NCBI GenBank assembly: GCA_902618175.1
Contig: CACMZN010000002.1
Span: forward strand, 1 to 64,000
DNA length: 64,000 nt
Source of the DNA: an uncultured Verrucomicrobiota bacterium
GTDB lineage: Bacteria; Verrucomicrobiota; Verrucomicrobiia; Opitutales; Seribacteraceae
Direction of reading: 5' to 3'
The notes under the pieces were generated by a model. It did no database searches and had not been told where the DNA came from. It saw only the letters and a list, made by a program, of their open reading frames with translations. Position 1 is the first letter of the stretch. Every line of letters begins with the position of its first letter. The position numbers were made by a program, and so were the translations under genes. Below are positions 9,216-16,736 of this stretch, piece by piece.

Positions 9216-10619
9216 CTAGGTGTGGATTGGAAACCCCTGTTTGCATAATGGTCGAACAAATCTTTTATAAGCTTCTCTCCCAATAGAAGTGTATCGAGAG
9301 TCTGTGGTTGCGGGCCAAGGACCACCGTGATGGGTAGCAGGTCCTGAAATTACTCCGGGTGGGAAGCCATTCCACAATAATCGACCAACTTTTGATTCCA
9401 GTATTGGAATCAGTTTACTCCTGAAATTCTTCTCCTCTGAGAAACAATGCAGACTGGCGGTTAAGCTTCCTTCCAATGAGTTTATGGATTCGAGGAGCTC
9501 ATGCTCGTTTTTGCAAAGAACCAGCATGGAGGTGGGTCCAAAAGCTTCGACTCGCAGTTCTGGTTTTTTTAAGAATTGCTTGGCCTCCAACTTAAAGATT
9601 CGACAAAAAGCTGGGTAATGATGTTCCGTATGCACTTGCTCGTTGGTGGCAAGGAGCGAAGTTTCTTTCTCCATTATACGGATGCTTTCCTCATAACTGC
9701 GATGAACCTCCGAATTAAGCATGGGAAGAATTCGCTCTTGTAAAACTGCCCGTCTGACGCACTCGATAAAAGATGAAAAATTCAGATAACTAAGAAAAAA
9801 AAGAATGCCTGGCTTGGTACACATTTGTCCTGCGTAAAGATTAACCGCGCGCACATAGTCGAAGGCAATCTGCTCGGTCTCCTGTAAGATCTTTTTTGGA
9901 GAGAGAATTACTGGATTCAGGCTACCCATTTCCGCATGAAAAGGAATTGGTATTTGTCTTCGAGAAGCAATTTTAGCCAGTTCTCTTCCTCCTTTGAACG
10001 AGCCCGTGAACGCGACGCAAGAGGTCTTCGGATGAAGCACTAATTTTTTAGTAATTTCATGGTTCTTACCATGGAGAAGTTGAAAAGCTCCAGGTGCAAT
10101 GCCAGTGGTTTCCATTGCAAAGCAGACAAGATCCGCAAGTAATTGACAAGTAGCTGCATGGGCAGGGTGGGACTTCACGATGACCGGACAACCCACCGCC
10201 AAGGCAGAAGCCGTGTCTGTTCCAACTACTGAAATAGCCAGAGGGAAATTGCATGCTCCAATGACCACTACAATTCCAATCGGCAAGTTGATTTTGGAAA
10301 AAGTTGTTCCGATTGCGGAGTCTTCTTTTGGGTTTTCCATGCTTTCATTTTGCCATTTTTCGTTTTCTGCCAGCTGAGCAAATATTTTCAAAGTGGCTAC
10401 AGTTCGAACTAACTCCATTTCCAAGCGAGGCTTTCCAAGACTGGTCTCCTCGTTAGCAAGCTTTACTATTTTCCCTCCTTTTTTTTCTAGGAGTGAGGAA
10501 ATTTGATTCAAAAAGGTAGCTCTCTTCGATCCTGGCATAGTCCTGAATTCATCATAGTAACCACTTGCTCTTGCAAGGGACTGATCGATGTCGGCGTAAG
10601 TTGCGTCAGGAAAAAACAC
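9216..10619 (-). CDS. 2,5-dioxovalerate (alpha-ketoglutarate semialdehyde) dehydrogenase-like ALDH
   Basis: A 467-aa aldehyde dehydrogenase. The catalytic glutamate lies in HAEMGSLNPV and the nucleophilic cysteine in AGQMCTKPG, two motifs that single out the alpha-ketoglutarate-semialdehyde branch. The enzyme oxidises 2,5-dioxopentanoate to 2-oxoglutarate with NAD(P)+ at the end of sugar-acid or hydroxyproline degradation. The only usable start is the GTG at 10617-10619, because an in-frame stop lies two codons upstream. The protein therefore lacks roughly the first 35-50 residues of typical members. It starts 11 bp after gdhA, which makes a two-gene operon centred on 2-oxoglutarate. Confidence 0.88.
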   Translation of the reverse strand: MFFPDATYADIDQSLARASGYYDEFRTMPGSKRATFLNQISSLLEKKGGKIVKLANEETSLGKPRLEMELVRTVATLKIFAQLAENEKWQNESMENPKEDSAIGTTFSKINLPIGIVVVIGACNFPLAISVVGTDTASALAVGCPVIVKSHPAHAATCQLLADLVCFAMETTGIAPGAFQLLHGKNHEITKKLVLHPKTSCVAFTGSFKGGRELAKIASRRQIPIPFHAEMGSLNPVILSPKKILQETEQIAFDYVRAVNLYAGQMCTKPGILFFLSYLNFSSFIECVRRAVLQERILPMLNSEVHRSYEESIRIMEKETSLLATNEQVHTEHHYPAFCRIFKLEAKQFLKKPELRVEAFGPTSMLVLCKNEHELLESINSLEGSLTASLHCFSEEKNFRSKLIPILESKVGRLLWNGFPPGVISGPATHHGGPWPATTDSRYTSIGREAYKRFVRPLCKQGFPIHT

Positions 10620-10630
10620 GCGAGCTTAAA

Positions 10631-12046
10631 TTACAGATACATACTTTCGTAGATATCAGCGATTTTCTTAATCGCCAGAGCATAGGCAGCAGTTCTTCGG
10701 TCAGTGATCTTGGCGTTGGAATGATGCTGCTCTTTTATTTCATTATAAGAGACTCGCATGGTGTCTTCCAGACCCGATCTGATAAGATTAATTTCACTCG
10801 GACCTTCAAGTAATTTGTTTTTTGCATCCTGATCAACTTTTTTCCCCAGTGCTTTTTCAATGAGTTCGATCACTCTTTGGTTTTGAGCCTCGGCAAATCG
10901 CCGATCCATTCGACCAAATCCAACATGGGACAGATTCTTTAACCATTCAAAGTAGGATACGGTTACTCCTCCCGCATTAAGATAAGCATCAGGTATGACG
11001 AAAATCCCTTTTTCATTGAGAATACGATCCGCTTCATAGGTTACGGGGCCATTTGCAGCTTCAGCAAGAACCTTACATTTCAAATTTTTTGCATTTTGGT
11101 TTGTAATGACTCCTTCCATAGCCGCAGGAATTAATACGTCACATGGAAATTCAAGCATTTTGTAACCTTGCTTGAAAAATTGAGATTTTGGGAAATCCTC
11201 AACTTTCCCGTTATTTTTCTTATATTGATTAACTTTTTGAACATCTAGGCCGCTTTCAGAAAAGATTGCTCCATCTCGCTCAATAATGCCAACGACCAAA
11301 ACACCATCTTCTTCCTGCAAAAATTTTGCTGCATGATAACCAACGTTGCCAAGACCTTGGACGATAATTCTTTTTCCTTCAAGTCCTCCAGACAAACCGG
11401 CTTCTGCGACATCATCCGCATTGCGGAAAAACTCCTGTAAACCGTATTGTACCCCTCTTCCCGTTGCTTCAACTCTGCCTTCTACCCCACCGAAATGTAC
11501 TGGCTTACCTGTCACACAACCTTGAGCATTTATATCAGACGGATGAAGTTTCTGATATTCGTCAGCGATCCAAGACATCGTTCTTTGTCCCGTTCCCATG
11601 TCTGGAGCGGGTACGTTAAGTCCTGGTCCTAGAAAGCCTCTTTTGTCCAATTCTTGAGCAAATCTGCGCGTAATATGCTCAAGCTCTTCAAGGCTGTATT
11701 TTTTGGGATCTATCTTAAGTGCCCCTTTAGACCCAGCATAGGGAACATTCACGATTGCACATTTGTAAGTCATCAAGGCAGCAAGAGCCTCGACTTCAAG
11801 CTGATCGGAAAAAGGGGCGAACCTGATTCCACCCTTGGCAGGCAAGGCATGCTCACTGTGGGTGGCTCGCCATCCGGTGAATATTTTATAACCACCCCTC
11901 AGTTCGACTCCAAATTTCATTTCACATATCGCGTTGCAGGTGCGAATTTGCTGTGCTAACCCCTTCGGCAATTCCATGGCTTCAGCAGCCCGGTCGAAGC
12001 ATAGATCCACACTTTTGAGAAAGGAGGTAGACTGAATATCATTCAT
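10631..12046 (-). CDS. gdhA: Glu/Leu/Phe/Val dehydrogenase (glutamate dehydrogenase)
   Basis: The 471-aa enzyme interconverts glutamate with 2-oxoglutarate and ammonia. Substrate-site motifs are KGGIRFAPF, VPYAGSKGALK with the catalytic lysine, and GPGLNVPAPDMGTG. The nucleotide-binding strand is VQGLGNVGYHAA. The ATG at 12044-12046 (MNDIQSTSF) has AGGAA at a 7-nt spacing on the minus strand, so it is preferred over the track start 12 codons upstream. It reads into the ALDH gene after 11 bp, and both products converge on 2-oxoglutarate. It lies downstream of the RRM gene, but a strong terminator separates them, so it needs its own promoter in the 62 bp between. Confidence 0.94.
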   Translation of the reverse strand: MNDIQSTSFLKSVDLCFDRAAEAMELPKGLAQQIRTCNAICEMKFGVELRGGYKIFTGWRATHSEHALPAKGGIRFAPFSDQLEVEALAALMTYKCAIVNVPYAGSKGALKIDPKKYSLEELEHITRRFAQELDKRGFLGPGLNVPAPDMGTGQRTMSWIADEYQKLHPSDINAQGCVTGKPVHFGGVEGRVEATGRGVQYGLQEFFRNADDVAEAGLSGGLEGKRIIVQGLGNVGYHAAKFLQEEDGVLVVGIIERDGAIFSESGLDVQKVNQYKKNNGKVEDFPKSQFFKQGYKMLEFPCDVLIPAAMEGVITNQNAKNLKCKVLAEAANGPVTYEADRILNEKGIFVIPDAYLNAGGVTVSYFEWLKNLSHVGFGRMDRRFAEAQNQRVIELIEKALGKKVDQDAKNKLLEGPSEINLIRSGLEDTMRVSYNEIKEQHHSNAKITDRRTAAYALAIKKIADIYESMYL

Positions 12047-12109
12047 CAATTGTTCCTGACACAAAGTAGTGGGGAAAATCAAACTAGAAACGAATAGTTG
12101 GAATATGGA

Positions 12110-12139
12110 AAAAAAAGCCCGCTAAGGCGGGCTTTTTTT
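12110..12139 (-). terminator. Intrinsic terminator of the RRM gene
   Basis: The stem GCCCGC/GCGGGC has a 4-nt loop (TAAG on the plus strand) and is flanked by seven A and seven T residues, so the hairpin extends by A-T pairs. It sits 20 bp past the stop of the RRM gene. The flanking A and T runs make it potentially bidirectional, but there is no plus-strand gene that would use it. Confidence 0.9.
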
Positions 12140-12158
12140 GAGTTGTAAAATATTTATC

Positions 12159-12431
12159 TTACCAATTGGACTGGCGAGGAGGCCGATCTTCGCGTGGACG
12201 AGCCTCGTTTACCTTTAAGGCTCTGCCGCCAAAATCGGTTCCGTTCATGCCCTCAATTGCCTTGTTGGCTTCATCTGAATCGTTCATTGTAACAAATCCG
12301 AACCCTTTGGATCTTCCGGAATTACGATCCGTTATGATGGAGGCCTTTTCAACGCTACCGTAAGCGCCAAAAGCATCCGCTAAATCCTGGTCACTTGTGG
12401 ACCAGGGGAGATTACCCACATATATTTCCAT
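12159..12431 (-). CDS. Small RNA-binding protein, single RRM domain
   Basis: A 90-aa protein made almost entirely of one RNA-recognition motif. RNP2 is IYVGNLPW at the N-terminus and RNP1 is KGFGFVTM near residue 45. The tail is short, basic and proline/arginine rich (RPREDRPPRQSNW). Bacterial one-RRM proteins of this type (Rbp-like) are often abundant and cold- or stress-induced, and bind mRNA in the cytoplasm. The gene stands alone, with a strong terminator after it and a 1-kb AT-rich gap before it, which fits autonomous high-level expression. The ATG at 12431 gives the exact family start. Confidence 0.93.
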   Translation of the reverse strand: MEIYVGNLPWSTSDQDLADAFGAYGSVEKASIITDRNSGRSKGFGFVTMNDSDEANKAIEGMNGTDFGGRALKVNEARPREDRPPRQSNW

Positions 12432-12904
12432 TTTTATTGTATTACATTTTATTTAGATACCTCGTCATGAAACATTTAGGACATGCAAACTAAGTTTAGG
12501 TTCGTAGTATCTTAAATGAATAACTGACGAGAAAGGGATATATTGGCTAATCTTAACTGAAAAATCAACGAGAAAGGAAGATGAAAACTTGATTTTTAGA
12601 AACGATGCGCTTTTTCACAGAGTAGCTACGGAAATCCATTATGTTAGTTTGAGTTTTCTTTTGGGAATACCTTTTAAGTTTTTCCGGACTTCATTGAGAA
12701 TGTGTATATTTAATTTGTTGCAAAAGAATTCGAAAATGAAAAAGGCAGTTTCAATATGTGAAAAGATCAGTGTGAGATTAAGTGTTTTCAACTGCAATAA
12801 AATTGCATTTGTTACCAAATCTTTGCATAAATAAATATTTAATTTAACACAATTAATTCATATTAGTAAGCGTATGGGTAATACATTGAGTTTATATAAT
12901 TGAG

Positions 12905-12982
12905 TTAAATTGCAACTTATTCAATCCTCTGTAAGCTCTTTTAGAGGCGTGCGGTTCGGGCAAACCGCATGCCTTTTTTTAT
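12905..12982 (+). ncRNA. Candidate small RNA ending in an intrinsic terminator
   Basis: A TATAAT hexamer (12895-12900, extended as TATATAATTG) precedes a stretch with two hairpins. The first is CCTCT/AGAGG around 12926-12946. The second is a strong terminator. The transcript would be about 75 nt and contains no credible reading frame. The first stem shares bases with the foot of the second, so alternative pairing is possible. No match to 6S, 4.5S, tmRNA or RNase P signatures was seen. The call rests only on the orphan terminator and -10 box. Confidence 0.3.
12944..12981 (+). terminator. Orphan intrinsic terminator
   Basis: The stem GGCGTGCGGTT pairs with AACCGCATGCC (one G-U), with a CGGGCA loop, followed by seven T residues. 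There is no plus-strand gene within 500 bp upstream. It either ends a small RNA or marks the remains of a lost gene. Confidence 0.8.
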
Positions 12983-13437
12983 TGTAAGCTTTAAAGAAAG
13001 TATAATGGTAAGGGAGTTATTCATTACTGGTTTTTTGTGTGAATTCTTAAAATTAAACTTTCTTTGCAAAATTGATCTGACGAAGTCTTTGGCAGTGGTA
13101 TTTATAAAGATTTCTCGAGCCAAGAACCGGACATGATTATAAAATGTGCAATTCAGTGGCTGCGAAGGGTGACTCTTCTCTTTTTTTGTACTTTTATTCA
13201 ACAATCGGAATTTCATCCGTGAAGTGAAATTCTTTGTTCTCCAAAAAAGAAATATCCAAGGGAAACAATATTAATCTTCGGAACGCAAAAGGATATTTCA
13301 ATTCTGAAATTGTGATGAGATAACAGATTTATTCTATCGGAAAATCGCTAAAATTTTTCAAACAAAGAACCAAGTCCAAAGAAAAGATAAACTTTTTTTT
13401 GGTTGGGAGGATTTAGTTCGCGCTTCATAATTACAAG

Positions 13438-13869
13438 ATGGTTGAAGTGAAAGAAGTCAAAGTTGCTGATAAGATAAATTTGTCTGCGGTAAACGAACTG
13501 TTGCCGCAATTATCGAAATCTTCAAAACCCATGAAACTCTATAATTTGGACAACTTGGTCAAAAGCAACAGCACATTTATCTACTTTGCTTTTAATGAAA
13601 AGGAAGTTGTGGGAATGTTGAGTCTAGTGGTTGTGAGAATCCCAACTGGAACCAAAGTATGGATTGAGGATGTAGTTGTAGACGAAAATTCACGTGGCAA
13701 AGGCATAGGAAGATCATTAATGAATCATGCCTTGGAAGAAGCAGGAAACCTGAGTGCAAAATGTGTAGATTTGACTTCAAGACCAAATCGTGTGGCAGCA
13801 AATAGACTTTATCAGTCAATTGGATTTAAAAAACGTGAAACAAATATTTACAGATTTGATTTATCTTGA
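13438..13869 (+). CDS. GNAT family N-acetyltransferase
   Basis: A 143-aa GNAT-fold acetyltransferase. The acetyl-CoA binding motif A reads VVVDENSRGKGIGRSLMNHAL, with the Arg/Gln-x-x-Gly-x-Gly pattern as RGKGIG near residue 84. The C-terminal motif B is NRLYQSIGFKKRETNIYRF. Transfer of an acetyl group from acetyl-CoA to an amine is expected; the acceptor is unknown. The ATG at 13438 follows a weak GGGAGGA 30 nt upstream. The gene begins a plus-strand run, and its stop is 37 bp before the TlpA fusion gene. Confidence 0.88.
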   Translation: MVEVKEVKVADKINLSAVNELLPQLSKSSKPMKLYNLDNLVKSNSTFIYFAFNEKEVVGMLSLVVVRIPTGTKVWIEDVVVDENSRGKGIGRSLMNHALEEAGNLSAKCVDLTSRPNRVAANRLYQSIGFKKRETNIYRFDLS

Positions 13870-13906
13870 ACACTTTAATCATATCAAACCAATATTTACA
13901 AACCAA

Positions 13907-15364
13907 ATGAGTACTGACTTTTTATTTCCTTTCCTAATGATTTTTCAAGTTCAATTTGAACCCATCCGTCAAAGTGGAATTTATCAAATGATGGAAGAGG
14001 GGTATCCCCAAATTTGGAAAAGTATTGATGAAATCAATTCTGATAATGAGTTAGGAGAAATTCTAAAATTTACGGGATTGTCCTTTGACCAAATTGATAG
14101 TCTCAATCTGTATCTTGAAGGAGCGAAAGGCATATCAAAAGTAAGAAGCCTTGGTCAAGAACCACGAATTGGAGAAGAAATCATTCCTCTTATGAGTGCA
14201 AAGTTCAATGGCGTAATCGAGCAGAAGAAATTAATTACATTCCTGCTTGACGAGTTGGCGAAGGAAAAAGGGAATGAAAGTAGGGATTTGATTGAGCAAA
14301 CTCTAAAGGAGGAAGCAAACACCACATACCTCACGATACCCAAAGAGGTGATTGGGAAAAAGGCAAGCTCATCGGATTTGCTATTCACAATCATGCAAAG
14401 TAAAAGTATTGCGGAATTGATGCTTGGTATTCCCGAAAAAGTGAAATTGGCATTGGCTGGAAAATCCATTCACGGACCACTTGCTTCTCTGAATGAAATG
14501 CAGGAAAATCATCAAGTCAGTTTTATAATAAAGGTTGATCCTTCTATATGGTCACGACCAGAATTTGAAGCCAATCCTCAGAATCCTTTGTTTGCTGGTC
14601 TTGCAAATTCCGTCAAAGGTATTCGAGAAGTAGGCTTTTCCTTGTGTTTTCTTGAAGAGTCAATTGATTTTGAAGTGTGTGTGAACTGTGAAGATGCGGA
14701 ATCCGCACTTGGACTATGGACACTTGCTCAAGGGGGTTTGGGAATGGCTCAGTTGGCAATGGCTCAGGAAGGTTCGCAAATCCCCGCGATATTGAATCGG
14801 ATCGAGACAAAAGCAGTTGCCAATAATGTTTTCATTCGTACGGATGTGTTGCCTTCGGACATCAAGGCAATTGGTTCTCAATTGATTCCATCCGACAATT
14901 CTGACAAACGTTCACCGAAGGTTGGTCACGAAACCTTACAAGGCAAAAAAGCTCCTTTTTTTCGATTACCATTGCTTGGTGGTGGAGAATTCAATCTTCC
15001 TGATCAAATTGGAAAGGTGATCATTCTTGACTTTTGGGCAAGTTGGTGCAGTCCCTGCATTAAGGGTCTTCCCAAGTTGCATAGCATCGCTTCTGCCTTT
15101 GGAGCAGATAAAGTTCAGTTTTTAGCTATCAATCAGGGTGAAAGTAAAAAAACCATCAACAAATTCATGAGTTCTTTTAATGTAACCGGGCTTGATGTGG
15201 CTATGGATTCATCAGGTAAAGTTGGTGATTTATTTTTGGTTGAAGGAATACCTCAAACGGTTGTGATTGACCCCAAAGGGATGATTCGCCATGTGCATGT
15301 TGGATACGGTCCAGATTCACCTTCCCAACTACAAAAAGAAATAACTGGACTCTTACTGGAGTAG
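13907..15364 (+). CDS. TlpA-like thioredoxin-domain protein with large N-terminal domain
   Basis: A 485-aa protein. The ATG at 13907 is preferred; the track GTG at 13790 would overlap the acetyltransferase gene by 80 bp. A short hydrophobic segment (FLFPFLMIFQ) may be a secretion signal or anchor. Residues of about 30-350 are an unrecognised region, alpha/beta rich, that resembles the DUF3352-like secreted domains of Planctomycetota in its periodic pattern only. The C-terminal 140 residues are a TlpA/redoxin domain with LDFWASWCSPCIKGLP, which has the redox CxxC, and the cis-Pro region EGIPQTVVIDPKG. It is likely an envelope thiol-disulfide oxidoreductase or an antioxidant protein. The N-terminal half would provide specificity. 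Confidence 0.83.
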   Translation: MSTDFLFPFLMIFQVQFEPIRQSGIYQMMEEGYPQIWKSIDEINSDNELGEILKFTGLSFDQIDSLNLYLEGAKGISKVRSLGQEPRIGEEIIPLMSAKFNGVIEQKKLITFLLDELAKEKGNESRDLIEQTLKEEANTTYLTIPKEVIGKKASSSDLLFTIMQSKSIAELMLGIPEKVKLALAGKSIHGPLASLNEMQENHQVSFIIKVDPSIWSRPEFEANPQNPLFAGLANSVKGIREVGFSLCFLEESIDFEVCVNCEDAESALGLWTLAQGGLGMAQLAMAQEGSQIPAILNRIETKAVANNVFIRTDVLPSDIKAIGSQLIPSDNSDKRSPKVGHETLQGKKAPFFRLPLLGGGEFNLPDQIGKVIILDFWASWCSPCIKGLPKLHSIASAFGADKVQFLAINQGESKKTINKFMSSFNVTGLDVAMDSSGKVGDLFLVEGIPQTVVIDPKGMIRHVHVGYGPDSPSQLQKEITGLLLE

Positions 15365-15514
15365 CCATTTTCTTGATTTCACTAAGAATGGCAGTTTGAC
15401 TGTCTTTTAAAAACAGGGTGTCTTTATTTGATGTCCTAATGTATCTCACTTTAGGATATGAATAAATAGACAACTTAATAGTTCTTTTTTTAAACGCCAG
15501 CAGGAGTATTCATT

Positions 15515-16144
15515 ATGATGAAAGTCAACGATTTCCAAAAATATGAAATAACCTTGTCAATCCCTTACGATGATTATTTCAAATTGATTTACGAATCCAA
15601 ACATCTATTAGAAACGAGATTGGGTGCGAATCGTACCTTCATTGCCAAGATGCCAATTTACGCAAACAATAGAAAAAATGCCGTCCGGAAGGCTGTACAA
15701 AAATTTAGGAAGGATTTTAAAGGCATCTTGGGACCAGCATCCAAAGTTATGGTTCTCAATGATCCTTTTCAAGAAGTATCATATAATGATGACTTTGCTT
15801 GCAATGATTTAGGCAACAAGTATCTCGACGACTTCACTGTGAAACGCGTTCTTGAACAAGCACATGGAGATTTGACTTTAGACGTGGCAGAAGTTTCCGA
15901 AAATTTTTCTTCCAAAAGCCTTAAACGACTTAAAAGGCGACGCAAAATAAATGTTGAAATCGCTCCAAGACTCTTCAAATCTCCTAATGGTTCGATCTTC
16001 TATAAGATGGTCGAGTTTTCTGACGCAAAAGATAGTCGTCGCAAAACTAAAACCGTGAAGCTTTCATCCAAGAGTTTGCAAAAAGCTCTGCGTGAAGTTA
16101 GGCGAAGGGGCTTGGATATGTCGGATGTTTCGATTGGGAAGTGA
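15515..16144 (+). CDS. Basic protein of unknown function
   Basis: A 209-aa protein that I do not recognise. The start is well supported: AGGAG lies 9 nt before ATG at 15515. The sequence is highly basic. The stretch SKSLKRLKRRRKIN near residue 135 and the C-terminal SRRKTKTVKLSSKSLQKALREVRRRG are Lys/Arg rich, which suggests nucleic-acid contact. The C-terminal part has a strand-strand-helix layout that recalls the arm-binding N-domain of tyrosine recombinases, but there is no catalytic domain. No signal peptide or membrane segment is present. It lies between the TlpA-like gene and the sigma factor, with 56 bp to the sigma gene, so a regulatory link is possible. Confidence 0.75.
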   Translation: MMKVNDFQKYEITLSIPYDDYFKLIYESKHLLETRLGANRTFIAKMPIYANNRKNAVRKAVQKFRKDFKGILGPASKVMVLNDPFQEVSYNDDFACNDLGNKYLDDFTVKRVLEQAHGDLTLDVAEVSENFSSKSLKRLKRRRKINVEIAPRLFKSPNGSIFYKMVEFSDAKDSRRKTKTVKLSSKSLQKALREVRRRGLDMSDVSIGK

Positions 16145-16200
16145 GACTATTTAGCAATCATCCCTGCTTAGGTTGCCTGAAAACATAGTTCACATTTGCA

Positions 16201-16734
16201 ATGTCTGAAGAATCGAAGGATCGCTCAAAGGAATTGATTCAACTGATGATGAAGCATCAAAGAAGAATTTTTGCTTACATTTATACATTGGTTCCGTCCA
16301 GAAGTGACGCCGAAGACATTCTTCAAGAAACGAGTTTGACGATTTGTGAAAAATTCAATGATTTCAAACAGGGGACGAACTTTTATTCTTGGGCATGTCA
16401 AATCGCTTACTGGAAGATTCGGGCGGCGAGAAAGAAATACGCTACTTCCAAAGTTATTTTCAATCAAGAAGTATTGGACCTGATTGCCGTTACTCAATTC
16501 AAAGTTGAAGAAGAACTTGATCATCGTCATTACGCACTTTCCGAATGTTTGAAAAAATTAAATGATCGAGACCGTCGTATGATTCTTACTAGGTATGAAT
16601 CAGGTAAGAACGTTTCAGCGGCGGCTCATGTTTGCGGCAGAACGGTTCAAGGAGCCTACAAAGCTCTGAATCGCATCCGAAAGGTCCTTTTTGATTGCGT
16701 AACATTTGAACTTTCCATCGAACAGGCTCATTGA
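16201..16734 (+). CDS. ECF-type RNA polymerase sigma factor (Rhodopirellula/Verrucomicrobium type)
   Basis: A 177-aa sigma-70 family factor. Region 2 shows HQRRIFAYIYTLVPSRSDAEDILQET with FYSWACQIAYWKIR. Region 4 is a helix-turn-helix, LKKLNDRDRRMILTRYESGKNVSAAA followed by VQGAYKALNRIRKVL. The layout and spacing match the TIGR02989 group that is expanded in Planctomycetota and Verrucomicrobiota. The gene is followed after 2 bp (or overlapped, if the TTG start is used) by a membrane FecR/LamG gene. That arrangement suggests that the FecR protein senses an extracytoplasmic cue and controls this factor. The target promoters are unknown. Confidence 0.9.
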   Translation: MSEESKDRSKELIQLMMKHQRRIFAYIYTLVPSRSDAEDILQETSLTICEKFNDFKQGTNFYSWACQIAYWKIRAARKKYATSKVIFNQEVLDLIAVTQFKVEEELDHRHYALSECLKKLNDRDRRMILTRYESGKNVSAAAHVCGRTVQGAYKALNRIRKVLFDCVTFELSIEQAH

Positions 16735-16736
16735 GA

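Larger units (their letters stand above)
12432..13437. other. 1-kb AT-rich intergenic gap
   Basis: No convincing protein gene lies here. The two track ORFs (12589-12834 plus, 12941-13216 minus) have non-ATG or weak starts, no recognisable domains and compositions driven by AT richness. The only clear element is the plus-strand intrinsic terminator at 12944-12981. That terminator has no gene upstream, and a TATAAT box sits at 12895. A direct repeat ACGAGAAAGG occurs at about 12527 and 12569. The gap may hold promoters for the RRM gene and a small RNA. Confidence 0.6.

Noticed and set aside
12589-12834. 81-aa plus-strand ORF in the 1-kb gap
   Set aside because: Non-ATG start, no RBS, AT-driven composition and no recognisable domain.
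12941-13216. 91-aa minus-strand ORF in the same gap
   Set aside because: It overlaps the orphan terminator, has a biased Lys/Asn composition and no recognisable motif.
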